Shown here piece after piece: positions 24,188 through 37,800 of a DNA stretch of 64,000 bases; the first letter of the stretch is position 1; each line of letters begins with the position of its first letter. The position numbers and the translations under genes were made by a program. Source of the DNA: Vitis vinifera (taxonomy: Eukaryota; Streptophyta; Magnoliopsida; Vitales; Vitaceae); assembly GCF_030704535.1 (NCBI RefSeq), contig NC_081822.1, forward strand, positions 29,037,001-29,101,000. Direction: 5' to 3'. A model generated the notes under the pieces. That model saw only the letters and a list, made by a program, of their open reading frames with translations. It had not been told where the DNA came from and searched no databases.

Positions 24188-27100
24188 CATAAGTGGCTTC
24201 ATATGGTCTAGTGCTCAAGTTATAAAAGGATTTTGGTTTTATTTTAGCAATGAAGTGGCATGTAAATCAATCAAAAGTGGAGTCAAATGAGGAAAGAGAA
24301 CTGGATAAGAATGCAATGGACATCCAAATCTAGCATAGGTGGATTTTTATTGAAAATTTTCTATAGTCTCATTGTGAATCTAAGACAAATACCTCTCATG
24401 CATTGTGGATCAAACTAAACTATTAGGCTTGATTTGTGTTTTTTCTCATCACAAATCTAGTGCTGGTGGATTTTTCTCATTGTGATGAACTCAAACCACC
24501 ATCTAGTTGTGGATAATTTCTAAGATGAATACACCCCTAATTCATTGTGAATCAAACAAAACTATTGGGCTTGTTTGGTATTTTTTTTCTCATCATAAAT
24601 CCATTCTTAGAGTCCTACGAAGAGTTTAGGTATGAGATAGACATTTGAGCGGTAACAAAAAATTGAATCTATTGTATTTATCCATGGACTAAATTGGTTG
24701 TGGACTACTATATGAATATAGAAATAAAGCTATTAAACTTTGACAAGTTACTTTCTCTTAGAAAACAAGTCAAAACTATCAAATTTGAGGGTAAGTCTAT
24801 CTAATGTAAGACATGAGCTGATGAGTTTCACTTCTATTCTCTATATAAGAGAATAGTGGAAGACAATTTGAAGATTTTGGAAATCTCTCTACCTCCTCTC
24901 TTTTTCATAAACCCTAGCATCCTAAGTACTTTTTTATGCACTCATGGAATTGAAAAAACCCTTCAAGAAAACCTTAGTTCTCTTGTATTGAATAATTGAG
25001 GAGAACTAATTAACATCCCCTAGTGCACTAAGATCTTGAAGAATGTACATTGTTTAGAAAACTTTTGGAGTTGGAACTAGGGGCATAAAAAGGTGTGATT
25101 TGATTGAATTTTGGAAAAGAATTTATCAAAACCGACATTGTTTATTTGAATCAAAACAAAACCAACCATTTTGTGATGAAAAATTGAGTCAAACCAAGAT
25201 TGTTTAATGTTGGTTTGGTTTAGTTAAATGATCTGTTGGACTCAAATTAATTTAGATTTTAAATCCAATTGGTTTAGTTTTTATCAATTTGGAGATAATA
25301 AAACAAAAAATCAAATCAATTAAGACAATTTTTAAAATTCCCAAATCGAACCGATCTTAATGGTTTTTTAAAACCAAACCAATTTTCTTTATTTTGGTTG
25401 GTTTGGATCAATTTTATTGGTTTTCGCTTGCATCCTTGGTTGAAACATTTCATAGATCATGAGAGATTGAAGTTCAAAGTGAGCTACAAATCTTCATCAC
25501 ATTCAAAGACCATAAGGTAACATCTAAATAGTTGTTTAGATATTTACTTGAGTTGAGCTTTCTTGGTTGTTTTTCTTCATGCAAGTCATAAGAAGAGAAT
25601 CTAAAACTTTTGTTCTACATCTATTCAAATAAAAATAAAGATTTTGTTTTTATAAAAATTTGTTTTTCCAAAAACCCAAACAACATATGTTTCGAAATCA
25701 AAGTTCCTAGTTTTAAAATTGAAAGCTTTAATTTTCTTTGGAAATTTTAACAATCCTAAGGACATAAGGCTTCTATTTAGGGTCCAGTTTTCCATACTAT
25801 AGTTTTCCTTCCTTCTACCCCATTCTGATTCTGTGCTTGAACTATATTTAGGGGAGTATTCAAATAACTGTGAGTTGGGTGGAAACCCTGACTATGAGTT
25901 TTATGTGCGTACTCTTATCATGTGAATGCTTTTATACTTATTTACCATATAAGTGATCCCTTCCCTACGTCTATATAACTAATGACTTAGGGAAACATGA
26001 GATATATACAACTAATTTAATTTTTGTCAAGCAAAACCTAGCTTTTAGAAAGCTTCAAGTTGAGGATGAGCAGTACCATAACAAGCCCCTAAAACTATTG
26101 TGTCTTTGCCTCTAGACATAGAATCCATTTGTCTTTTCTTCTACTAGACATAATTTAAAACTTGGGTTGTATTAGAGACATAAGGCTTAATCTCTTAGTC
26201 TTTTTGTTTTCATTAGTTTGGAACTTTTTTGTTGTTTTCTAAACTTTCTTTCCATTATTTGTCATATTTTATTAAATATTTGATGTTGAGCTGGTGGCTA
26301 CACAATTGGTTTGTCTCATGTGAGCCCATTATCTCTGTAGCCCATCCTCAAGGTTAGGGTTGCCACAATTGAACCTTGTTAAAAATAAATCCTTTTGGTG
26401 ACCCAAGTCCATTTACGGTTAATCAACAAGTTATATTAGTATGGTATGTTAATTAACAAGTTAACACTCACTTGCCATTTGGTATGTTGTGTGGGATATT
26501 TAGACTATCTTTGGAAAATATTAGAACCTAGCTAATGTAAATGAAATACATGGTCAAATTAATGATGCTATAAAGAAATTGTTCCCCAACCCCCTCCCCA
26601 CCCCCAAAATAATAATAATAATAATAATGATAATTGTAAGTAGATCAATGAGTTAATTGGATTAGTCCGAGTAAAAATGTCTTACAAACTAGTAAATATA
26701 AGACATAAAAACTTAGTAAAAAGAAATTGGCCTTTCTATAATTTTAGTATATGCTAATAAAATTAAATGTAAAATACATACCTTCTTCCGACTCCACTCA
26801 TCCTATTGTACTTTCCAAAAAAGCAAACCTAAACAATGAAAAAAAAAATATATGTTTTATCTTATTTAGGATAACAATGATTTGTAGCATCACCATATTG
26901 AAGGAATTACTTAATTTCTTAGGATGATTGACATAATTGCTTTTGTCTCCATACCTCTTCTTGATGAACAAATGGTTATGTCTTTTATCTTGTTATACTA
27001 GTATCATTATACTCCTTTTACATCATACTTCTATAGCATGAAGTAAATTGTCTTATTCAACTACTTGTTCCTTACACTAAAAGGGAAAACATACCACCTT

Positions 27101-27374
27101 ATCAAATGCATAGAGTGATGAATTATGAAATATAAAATTTTTTTATGCATTGAAGAAGAAATGACAATAGACTCAACTTGATAAGGTCCTTCTTCCAAGT
27201 AACAATTCAAATAAGTCATCTAGCCTAGAAGCACTAATATCATCTTCTAGCAAAGTACATATTTCCTCTAGTGCATCACAACCCCAAAGATAAATGTAGA
27301 CTAGATATTAGAGTTCATGAAATAAAAAAAAAAAATGATAAATGTCTCATCATTTCTAGAAGTAGAATTTGAAA
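24188..27374. other. intergenic; low-complexity GGTTTGGTTT/AACCAAACC stretch; faint minus-strand exons
   Basis: From about 25085 to 25440 the DNA is dense in AACCAAACC and its complement, a repeat of unknown class. On the minus strand, 27176-27284 stays open with GCDALEEICTLLEDDISASR, then LDDLFELLLGRRTLSS and a stop. At 26776-26831 another piece (FFGKYNRMSGVGRR) sits between a TTTAG acceptor and a GTATG donor. They may be exons of an unrecognised gene. The rest shows nothing. Confidence 0.35.
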
Positions 27375-27541
27375 GGAAAAGAGCCCATACCTCTAGATGA
27401 AGGTGACATGTTCTTATCCTTAGTGTTTCTAAACAAGATGCTATACATGAGAGAATTATCACCTAAAACACTAACACAAAGAAGAGTCAAATTTTGAAAT
27501 GAAAATTTTATCAACAACCATAATTTCACTTTCATTATCAT

Positions 27542-30500
27542 ATTGAAGGGACTTTTGAATATATATCAAAATCATAACATCAAATCTTGTATCAAACAAT
27601 GTGTAAAAAAGGTTGAGAAAATGACACATCCATCTCCCTAACCCTCTCAAAGGTTAAAGGACTTAGTCATATCCAAATGGAAGATATAACAAATAGTTGT
27701 CCCAAGCACATCAAATAGGCATGTCACTTGGAAACCCTAGGATTTTGCTTTGGAAAATCTACTAAAATTTATAAGGCCCAAAACATATTGAGAACTTTCA
27801 AACTTTATTTTAAGAAGAATTTTTTGGATTCAGGAAATAAAGGTAAAAATAGTCAATTTGAGCTTTTGATTAATCAAAGCTTAGTCTTGACTAGTGAATT
27901 TGTTATTATATCTTCAACAAAACCCAAATGCTTGATTAATCAAGGATGAAACTTCTTGCTTGATTGATATGCATTTCTTCATAATCAATATGTAAGTTTT
28001 AGAATACCATTTAAAAAAGTCCTATTTCCAAATTAAGAGTTCATTTTAAGGCTGCTTTCTATTAGTCTGAACTTCCTTAAAAACTAAAAAGAAGAAATAG
28101 TAAACGCTTTCAAAGGAATATTTTGGGAAGATCAAGTACATCTATGTTTAAATCTCTTACCCTTATTTCTTAAACTGAGTCATCACATTAAAGAATGCCT
28201 CCCAAGTGGCTAGGCTTCACTAAGGAATATGGGGGCAAGTCTTGGGGTCTCCCTTTTTTCGGCTCTGCCCTTGTAGGATAACACTTTCCCACCACCAGAC
28301 CAAACCCAAGGCCACTTAGGGTCTGGACTTCATCCCCATCTATTAAAAAAAACTAGAATCTTGCTGCTACATTGTCCCACCTCAAATATGATCTAGGTTA
28401 TGCCAAGATGCATGGACCTAGGCCATTCCCTTTTTTATTCACCACAGGTACATCACACAAAAAGAAATTATAAGAAAAAAAGAAAAGCAATTTTAGGGAT
28501 ATGTCAGGCCCTATGTTCCTAAACAATGATATTTGCAAATTGCATGTGGAAGAAAATCAAAGAAAATTAAGCACATTAAAAACAAATCCACTAAAAAAAA
28601 AAGAAAGAAAGAAATGAAATCCCGTTAAAACCAAATTTACCAAAAATAAAAGAACTCAAATCTTGTAAAAGGTTAAGAACTTCAAGCTATCAAGATCAGT
28701 CAAATCTAGATGAGGAAATATATCAAAGAAAGCAACCATGCAAAAATGGAAATGAATTAAAGCATGGAAAATAGAAAATTCCACTACATAATGGATAAAA
28801 AAGCCAACATCAACAAAATCATGATATCGAAACCTCTAAAGCCGAAAGAAATTATATTTGGAAAAAAAAAAAAAAAAAAGGAAAAGATTGTGAGAATACC
28901 AGGTCTGGCTGTTCTTCGAATGTCCAACAAAGCAGTGAATCCACCTAGAGATGAAGGGTGTAGAGGGAGAAACGAGGAGTTTTTCGAGAAAGGGAGAAAC
29001 TGAATTGGGACTCGAGAGATCAAATCAATGGCGGCAGAGGCTGGCTACGGAGGGATAACACATTTGGGAAATTAAGGGTTAGTGATTTAGGAGGCAAATG
29101 GGTGTGGTTATGGAAAGAACCGAGTGTAGAACACGTCTTTGGAGGTTAGATCCACGTAAGAGATGCGCCCACATGTCCAATCCACTTTCAAATTTAAAAT
29201 TTCAAGCTCCTACCATGCTGATATTATTTTGGTGGGTTGATGTCTCTCTAATTTGGTAGGTATGTGCACAAAAAACAAATAAAGACAAATACCCCCTTAA
29301 ACGCATACATTTATCTTCTTTTATGGGAATGAGAATATGGAATGTGAAGCGAGCACAATCTCTAGTCTAAGAAAAAAGTCCATGAATTTTCCTCATGTAC
29401 AAATAAAATTTATGTTCAAAAGTTATGAAGTTAAGTTAAAAGTTCATTTATTTGGAGAATGTTATAATTATAATCTCCATTTTATTACTTTTTTTATTAT
29501 TATTATTTATGAGAGCTTGAAGAAGTTTGATCTAAAATAAAAATTTTTGATGATATGATTTTACGGGCACTTAGCTTGGCCATTTGTTTTGAATCTTGAT
29601 CATGAATTGACTTAAGCCTTCACGTAACTTAAATTTTGGTTTGAATTGAGCTTTGATTTGACCTAAGTTTGATTGCAACTTGGGCCTTAATGTGACTTAA
29701 ACCTTGATTTATACAACTTTGATTAAGAGAATTTTTTTTTTTTTTTTGTAGATTTGAAGATGAAGCTTGAAAGTTAGAAAATTTTGAAGATTTTTATATT
29801 TCAAAGAAACTTTGAAGAAATTGAAGATAATTTGAAGAAACTTTCGAGATTGAAAGATGATTTGAAATCGTTTTTAAAGATACGAAAATGTTTTGAATCT
29901 ACTTTCAAAAGTTTCTCTTCAACTCTAACTTAGGTCTTATGAATTGTCTTCTAAAACATGTTATAAATTAATAAGGATGCAAAAAGATGCAAAGGATTAG
30001 ATATAATATGATTTAGGTGCCAATCTCTTTAAGGGTGATCATAATCATAATAATAGTCCAAACGTTAACAAAACTATGATGGCCACACTTGCTTATATGA
30101 TAAGTAGCGATGGGACGTAACAATTAATATGTTCAATACTTATTAATTTAAATCCTATCACTAGTGCCACCTAAAAACTAAATAAATAAATTGTAGTAAA
30201 AAGAATATAGGAGGTGGCTAGTCCCAAAAAAATGAAGTAAAATAAATAATTAAATGTAACAATCTTTTAATTCAATTAGTACTAGCCACCAAGGAAGCCG
30301 GTGAACAGGTGGCAAATGATCCATTTTTATCTCAATACTACCAGAGCCAAATAATATCCTCCTCTACCTCAGTATTTTTGCCTTGAAAAACTAACTGCAA
30401 CCTTCTCCCTTTGAAGAAATTAAACACAGGTATGGGGTGCATTTCCTTGGTTTTTTTTTTTTTTTTTTTTCAATTCAATTTCCTCCCTTTAAAATTTTTT

Positions 30501-31020
30501 ATTATTCACAATCCAATTTGAAGAATTGGGTCTTTTCTTTGGCATATGGAATTTGGAAGACCCACTTAAATACATCGATTTGAGTCACAACATTTTGTTT
30601 TTTCATCTCTCAGATCCACCAGGTTGGGGAACGCATTTGAGATAAGTATTTTAGAATCATTTGGAAAGCATTGGAATAGAATGATCCATTTACATCAAAT
30701 TGCAGGGTCATTCTGCAATTGAGACATTGAATGATCTTTTTCGGCAGAATTTTATGAAATGATGCTACTTCTGTTTTCTTTTTCTTTCTGATTAAAATTT
30801 CTCAAAAATGTATCCTGAATTATACAGAAGCAATTCAGTGATATATTTCTTTTCCAAATCCATACAATTATCTTATAGATTAATCACTGAATTTTTATTT
30901 TTGTTTTTTCTCTATATATGGGATTGAAAAGTGCTTATTCTTCACTGAATTGTATTTTATATTTCTCTACATGTGTGATTGGAAAGTGCTTATTCTTGTA
31001 TTTTAGGTAGCATATTTTCC
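27542..31020. other. upstream DNA of VHA-G copy 1; no gene recognised
   Basis: A weak minus-strand frame at about 28884-29023 (PLHPSSLGGFTALLDIRRTA, then RPGILTI) is preserved in both duplicate copies and looks exon-like, but I do not recognise it. A likely 5'-UTR intron of VHA-G runs 30430-31006 (CACAG/GTATGG to TTTTAG). Other frames here are short and lack ATG starts. Confidence 0.4.
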
Positions 31021-31512
31021 ATGGATTCCATGAAAGGACAAGGAGGCATCCAGATGCTACTGACTGCAGAGCAGGAGGCCCGACAGATTATTTCCAGTGC
31101 TAAAAACTGTAAAACCCCAATCCTTACATATCTCTTTCCAAAGTTACAGTACTCGTAATCCGAAATGATGCTATGATTGAACAATGTGTTTCAGTAAAGT
31201 TGACGAGGTTGAAACAAGCTAAAGAAGAAGCTGAGAGGGAAATGAAACTCTACCACTCCAATATGGAAGCTGCCCACCAGAAGAAAATTTCTGAGGTATC
31301 AGCACAAATATTGCCATTGCCAAAGGTTTTAGAATGACAAGGTCTCACTTCACTTTTGATTTATGTAGACGAGTGGGAGCAGTGGGTCAAATGTAAAACG
31401 GCTTGATGAAGAAACTGCATTGAGGATTCAAAGCTTGAAAAAGTCTGCTTCTAGGGTTTCATCAGATGTTGTCGCCATGCTCATCAAGCATGTCACAACG
31501 GTGAAAGCTTGA
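31021..31512 (+). CDS. VHA-G: V-type proton ATPase subunit G, copy 1 (3 exons)
   Basis: 110 aa from exons 31021-31108, 31195-31295 and 31369-31512, all with GT-AG borders and matching phase. Subunit G pairs with subunit E in the peripheral stalk of the V-ATPase, which acidifies vacuole and trans-Golgi lumen. The protein has the family order: [56 protein letters not shown], and an end in [13 protein letters not shown]. It is a largely helical, charged protein with no membrane segment, and its length equals the plant norm. It lies inside a duplicated block whose other copy (47303-47794) is also intact. A 5'-UTR intron is likely at 30430-31006. Confidence 0.93.
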
Positions 31513-32371
31513 TATGTGGTGGTCAGTACAACTACTTCATCAGTAACATCGATTAAAGCTCGACCTACTTTAGGTCTAGGGCTTCTGCTTTTATGGTCTT
31601 TTCTAAATTTGTAGAAACCCCGAGTTCCATTTGGATCAGGGAAGTAGCCGATTAAATGTTATTAACTTTACGATCCTGATTTAAATAACCACTTTTCTCT
31701 ATGTTTTTCTTTCTTATTTATTTTTAGGTTCTCAGTTGCAGAGTAAGAGGCATATGAAAAATGAAAATTGCAATAAAGGAAGAAAGAGAGATGAGAGTTA
31801 TGGAATAGGCTGCCAGCCTTCTCCAGACAGATTTTTTAAATTAATTCATGTAGTCGCCTTGATGAGTTGATTACTTAATATAAATTCCATGGAGAGCGAA
31901 GTAGTGGATGAGTTGTTGCAATTTGAATGATTTGTAACAACTGTCACGTGATTTCTTTGAGGGATCGATTAGAAAATCTCATAAGACTGGACGTTACAAA
32001 TTTTGAAAATTTATGTGGACAGATTAAATAGAGGCTAAAAGAACTTGATTTTCTTTATTTAATTTGTTATATTTTCTCTCTAGATAAATACAGATCATAT
32101 CAACTTATTTTTTTTTTTTTCACAAAATTAATGACATGAATTGATTCCCCTACATTTCTTAGGGAAGCTTTTTACTCACTATATATGTTTGAAGAAGTAA
32201 ATCAGACATATAATGCCTCATAAATAATGTTGCTTATCTTCTTGGTAATACAGCTGCTGCTGCTGCGGTATCTAAGAATTGAATAGATAATGTTGTTTAT
32301 CCTATTCTAGCTTCACTTAATCCTTAGAATGGAGGAATGAGACCAAACTGATTAATGTTGGAAGAATATAA
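31513..32371. other. 3' flank of VHA-G copy 1
   Basis: Probable 3' UTR, including a possible 3'-UTR intron ending TATTTTTAG near 31729, then AT-rich spacer. It is shared with copy 2 to the MITE at 32372. Confidence 0.5.
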
Positions 32372-32790
32372 GGCCTGTTTATTACTTGTTCAATTATATA
32401 TATTTATTTTAAATAAAATAAATCAATATTTATGCTTTTATAAGATATTAATATCCATATTTTTATAATTAATATTCATAAAAAAAAATACTAATTCTAA
32501 GTAATAAATTTATTTGTTAAACATTCATATTTTTCAAAGTATTATAGAGACATAAATTAACTACAAAGATATTTATTATAAAAGATGAGTTGTGAATGTA
32601 GGATCATAGTCATAAAATATACGTTCGCTAAACATGAATAAATAAGGCAAAAGAAATTTGAGATTAAAAATAAGTTAACAATTTTAACATAATATTTAAA
32701 GTTAATTTTTATTTAAAATTGTGATATTAAATTATTTTATCAAACATATTTAAACTACTTAATAACTTAAGTCATTAAATTATATTAAAC
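32372..32790. mobile_element. chimera of two MITE fragments
   Basis: From 32372 the sequence is the left ~120 bp of the Tourist-like MITE that is complete at 48630-49188 (GGCCTGTTTATTAC, preceded by TAA). At about 32490 it switches to sequence matching the right half of MITE B (8801-9070): ACTACAAAGATATTTATTAT, then GAGATTAAAAATAAGTTAAC. The right end of MITE A and both ends of MITE B are missing. The junction is A-rich. Confidence 0.7.
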
Positions 32791-33621
32791 TGCATAACAC
32801 CTTCTTAATCTCTAATTTAGAGTCATTGTTGGGTTAATAAGTTACGGTACTTTACACCTCAATCACAGGCCATTTTGATTCTAACCATGACTCATTCAGA
32901 TTCTGATTCGCATTTGAAAGTTTTAGAACTGAGATAATGGAGGTTTGCCTCTTCATTATATGACAGTTGGTAGTAAGGCTTATCAACGGATCGCATTGCT
33001 GCTCTTATACATCGATTCTTGTCATATCTTTCTTTCTATTCTTGAGGTTTGAGACAGGTAATATTAATTTCTTGGGTTTTTTCTTGTAGTTTTGACAGTG
33101 AATTATGTTCTTATGTCATTGATCTGAGATAATTTTAAACAATCTCTGTTTCATCTTTGCATTTTAAGAGCTTTGATCTGGACTGCACTGAAAATCAAAT
33201 GTTTTATGTGAAAAAAAAAATTATTTTTAAATCACCAAAATCTACAACCAAGTACGTCTTTTCCCAAAGAAAAATCACTCTGTTTTGATACGTAGATACT
33301 GAGAAATTAAATTTTAGAGGAATAGCCAGTTCTGTTGGAAACGTATGCAATGTAATCTTCTTCTTTCTTGAAGTGGAGAGGAAAACCGTTTTGATCAACT
33401 GATTTGTTAGGATACCACAATTATCCCCTGTTTTGATCAACTGATTTGTTAGGATACTACAGTTATCCCCAGTTTTATTGGAAAAGTATGCAATATCCCC
33501 TGTTTTCAGCATGTTCTTGGGATTTGGTGTTAGCCTAGGAAGTTTGTCCAGTGTTGTTGGCTTGGGATTTTTTGTTACTCAAAAACCATAGAAAAAGGAT
33601 TAATTTGATCCCACCAACCTT
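32791..33621. other. intergenic
   Basis: A local duplication of GTTTTGATCAACTGATTTGT about 42 bp apart (33389 and 33431) is the only structure noted. No gene was seen. Confidence 0.55.
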
Positions 33622-33629
33622 GGTAGGAC

Positions 33630-34242
33630 CATGGAGGAAAATATCGGGATATTTCGACGATATATCGCCAAAACATCTGTGTGTCGATGCATGTGGAAAC
33701 GAAATTTTCCACATAAATAACGGTGGTCAACGCCAGTGTTAACCGAGGCAAATCTCAGCGTTGACCAAGTCAAAGCTCAAAAATGGGCTATTTACATGCT
33801 GCCCAGGGAGTTTTGGTTGGGGGAGCATCCTTGTTAATATTCCTACACCATATATACATATATTAAAAGTTTTCATATACACAAAATATTAAAACACTAC
33901 TTTAAATAACAAATTAATTATAATTATTTTATGATTAAATAATTTTTTTTCATTTAATTGAGTAACAAAAAGTTGTTAATATCATTAATATATTAATTAA
34001 ATATTAAAAAATTATACATTTATCATCATTTATTTTATATCATTTAATACATATCATTAATATATTAATTAAATATTAAAAAATTATACATTTATCATCA
34101 TTTGTTTTATATCATTTAATACAATTAAATTAAATATTCATAATTTTAATATTAAATATATTTTAAAATTAAACATATTATAATCAAATATCACAATATT
34201 ATTATAGAATAATATTTGATGTGATTTAATAATCAATGTACA

Positions 34243-34311
<69 letters not shown>

Positions 34312-34505
34312 TTCTTCAACAAAACAACTTAAAATGTCTTTTATACTTCTAATTTCATTTCTAACAGCTTTATTTTATATTTTCAAAAGTTTTGATCAAT
34401 TTTAAATCAATCGATATTTTGTATCAAAATATCTGCCAATATATCCAATATATCCGTAAAATTGAACTACTGATATATCTGTGATTATCGATATTTTCGT
34501 CATTA
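33630..34505. mobile_element. nonautonomous hAT-like element with 8-bp target duplication
   Basis: GGTAGGAC flanks both sides (33622-33629 and 34506-34513). The ends are imperfect inverted repeats: CATGGAGGAAAATATCG against TAATGACGAAAATATCG. ATATCG-type motifs recur near both ends. The 876-bp interior has no coding frame. An 8-bp duplication fits hAT elements; a Mutator-type element would give 9. Confidence 0.65.
34245..34309. repeat. (TA)n microsatellite, ~32 units
   Basis: An uninterrupted TA run inside the hAT-like element. It is likely length-variable. Confidence 0.95.
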
Positions 34506-34804
34506 GGTAGGACATTATTGCAGGAAGGAACATCTTATAATAGAAGTATAATATCTCCAAATGTGGGTTTACAAGGAGGCTTTGAGAGTGAAATACAAAA
34601 ATACTTTTCACTTGTTTATTTGCAGAACATGCAATTGAATGTGGACAAACCTTAAAAACTGATGCCAATGCCATACTTTGATGGCATTAGTGTGGACCCT
34701 TACCCGATCCACCGGACCAGCGCGACTTGCTTTTAAAAGAAAAGAAAGAAATGAAAAAGTTGGTGTTTTCCAGTTTTGAAAAACCCGTCCCCGGTGAGGA
34801 ACGG

Positions 34805-34822
34805 TGTTGTTTGGAGTCACCA
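34805..34822 (-). other. putative primer binding site
   Basis: TGGTGACTCCAAACAACA directly follows the LTR on the minus strand and begins with TGG, as PBSs do. The matching tRNA was not determined. Confidence 0.45.
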
Positions 34823-37800
34823 CTTACTTTTTATTTTTGTTTTTAAAATGGGGAAAATTAAGTAAGAACAAAAACCCCTAATGACCCCAGTATGGAAAAA
34901 GCGATCTACGAAAACTAGATTCTAGGTCCGGGGATCAGGTTACCCGTTGGGAAGGTACCTCATGCGAGGTAGCACCCCTCTAGGCCCGAAACTCGGTCTC
35001 TACTAATGAATTGGGTATGTGGGAGCATATGGGTCAAAGGTCAAATGAAACCCTAGGCTAAATAGATGTCATGAATCACACAATCCTAATTGGTATTTGG
35101 CATGCATATGAATTCAACCAAGCAAAACAATGGGTGCGTACCTGTGGTCCCTAACCAAGCGCTGTATAAAAGGTCAGCCAAACACAGATAAACACATAAC
35201 AAACATTCAAGATTAAACACCATGCATGCATATGAATTCAATAACCAAAGCCAACGATGCGTACTTGTGGTCCCTAGCCAAGCGCTGCAGCAGAGGGTGA
35301 GTCAGTCACGCAACATGTATTCAAAATCAAGCATCAAAGCTTGTGCCAAAAAGGAAGATAGCTGGTTGAAATGAGGTAAGGGACTCCCCAAATGTCATAC
35401 AAATCGAACTAGACTCATCTAGACCACACCACCCATAACTTCAAAATTGCCCATACTAACTGAAATCAAACACTGACTTAAACCTTCAAGATGGCTCACA
35501 AGTGCCCTATAGCAAATGGGTTTGAGCCCCCATGGATAAGGGCTCGAAAAATGCCAAAATCGAGGGCTACCTAAAGTCCTCCAGTAGAACAGGTTGAACT
35601 AGTTCTCAACTAGTACAACCTATTGAGAAGAATTCCCAAATTTTTCTAGAAAACTCCTAAATGAGTGAGGATTCAAACAAAAGAAACGACACTCAATCCC
35701 GAGCCCGGATGAGTGAGAACCAGACAAAGAAAGACAGGTGTTCCTCATGGCTGACAAAGGCAGCCAACTATGGTGCTGAACCGGTTGAACCGGTTCCCAA
35801 CCAGTTTATCCTATTGATAAAAAATCCCAAATTTGGTCAGAACGTTCCTAATTGATTAAGGAAGCAAACAAAAGAAACAGTTCTCAATTCCGAGCCTGGA
35901 TGAGTGAGAACCAGACAAAGAAAGGCAAGTGTTCCTCATGGCTGACAGAGGCTGCCAGCTATGGTGCTGAACCGGTTGAACTGGTTCCAAACCAGTTCAG
36001 CCTGTTGATAAAAAATCCCAAATTTGGTCAGAAAGTTCCTAAGTGATTAAGGAAGCAAAAAAAAGAAACGGTTCTCAATTCTGAGCCCGGATGAGTGAGA
36101 ACCAGACAAAGAAAGGCAAGTGTTCCTCATGGCTGACAGAGGCTGCCAGCTATGGTGCTGAACCGGTTGAACTGGTTCCAAACCAGTTCAGCCTGTTGAT
36201 AAAAAATCCCAAATTTGGTCATAAAGTTCCTAAGTGATTAAGGAAGCAAAAAAAAGAAACGGTTCTCAATTCCGAGCTCGGATGAGTGAGAACCAGATAA
36301 AGAAAGGCAAGTGTTCCTCATGGTTGACAGAGGCTGCCAGCTATGGTGCTGAACCGGTTCCAAACCGGTTCAGCCGGTTGATAAAAAATCCAAAATTCGG
36401 TCAAAAAGTTTCTAAGTGATTAAGGAAGCAAACAAAAGAAACGGTTCTCAATTCCGAGCCCGGCTGAGTGAGAACCAGACAAAGAAAGGCAAGTGTTCCT
36501 CATGGCTGACAGAGGCTGCCAGCTATGGTGCTGAACCGGTTGAACCGGTTCCAAACCGGTTCATCCGGTTGGTAAAAAATCCCAAATTAGGTAAGAAAGT
36601 TCCTAAGTGATTAAGGAAGCAAAAAAAAAGAAACTGTTCTCAATTCCAAGCCCGGATGAGTGAGAACCAGACAAAGAAAGGCAAGTGTTCCTCATGGTTG
36701 ACAGAGGCTGCCAGCTATGGTGCTGAACCGGTTCCAAACCGGTTCAGCCGGTTGATAAAAAATCCAAAATTCGGTCAGAAAGTTCCTAAGTGATTAAGGA
36801 AGCAAAAAAAAGAAATGGTTCTCAATTCCGAGCCCGGCTGAGTGAGAACCAGACAAAGAAAGGCAAGTGTTCCTCATGGCTGACAGAGGCTGCCAGCTAT
36901 GGTGCTGAACCGGTTGAACCGGTTCCAAACCGGTTCAGCCGATTGGTAAAAAATCCCAAATTCGGTCAGAAAGTTCCTAAGTGATTAAGAAAGTAAACAA
37001 CAACAATCATGTATGGACTTTATTATCCACACCCAAGCAATACAATCTTCATATCAAAGGGAAGAAAAGATGATGAGGAAGGAGAAAAAGCATATGAAGA
37101 CGAGGAAGATAAACTGTAAGTAAAGAAAATTCAGCATGCTTACCTCAGAATCTCCACCAAATATGATCCGTGTATGCAGATGATGACTTCCAAAACTGAG
37201 ATGTTGTCACTCTCCTCTTCAAAAAACTACAGTGCTGAAGCTTTCCCCCACGCTCTCAACTCAGAAGATGCTACTGACCTTTTGTTTTTCTTACCAGCAA
37301 AATTTCCCCTCTCCAAAATGTCCCCTCTTGTCCTTTGCTCTCCTATCCTCTCACCTTTTATACTCATACCCCTCTTAGCATTTGAGCCTCCTGGATTCCT
37401 TCCCCTTCAGCACTGAAATCCCCTTCATCAGCATGGGAACCACACCCCTCATTACTTCTCTTAAACTTACAAGGCCAGCTCACTCCTTCAGTTTTCAGTT
37501 TGCTTCACCACCAAGAATCCATATGGATTCGTGGTGGGCTGCAAGGAACCCAAACCAAGGCCCAAAATGGACCCACAACATTGCCCAAAACCGATCTGGA
37601 GCTTACGGGCCTGAGCCATGTAGGATTTGGGCCTCAAAATTACTAGAATTAGTGTTTTACCTTAGTTGACTCAATGAACCGGCTGAACCGGCCGAACCGG
37701 ATTCCAACTGGTCGAACCGATGGAAAAAAATTATGAAAATTTTACAGAATGTTCCTAGTAGAGTAAGGAATTCATTAAAAAAAACGGTGCATGATTCCAA

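Larger units (their letters stand above)
27375..32490. repeat. segmental duplication, copy 1 (~5.1 kb, direct)
   Basis: From GGAAAAGAGCCCATACC at 27375 the sequence matches 43778 onward in the same orientation, with few substitutions and some small indels, until about 32490 versus 48751. It holds a VHA-G gene plus about 3.6 kb of upstream DNA in which I saw no gene. At 30900-31003 this copy has an extra repeated TGGAAAGTGCTTATTCTT stretch that the other copy lacks. The left edge of copy 2 lies inside a retrotransposon pol, and the right edge of copy 1 lies inside a MITE. Confidence 0.92.

Noticed and set aside
27728..27949. 73-codon frame present in both duplicate copies (also 44131-44352)
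   Set aside because: It starts at TTG, has no recognisable domain, and its conservation is explained by the recent duplication.
28230..28345. SINE-like minus-strand sequence (TAAGTGGCCTTGGG, GGTCTGGTGGTGGGA)
   Set aside because: It recalls SINE heads, but no B box, tail or target duplication was found; it is present in both copies only because of the duplication.
35661..36984. A family of near-identical 61-64-codon frames in a row
   Set aside because: One per unit of the ~190-bp LTR array, opening at GTG next to the previous stop; a by-product of the repeat and not a peptide gene family.
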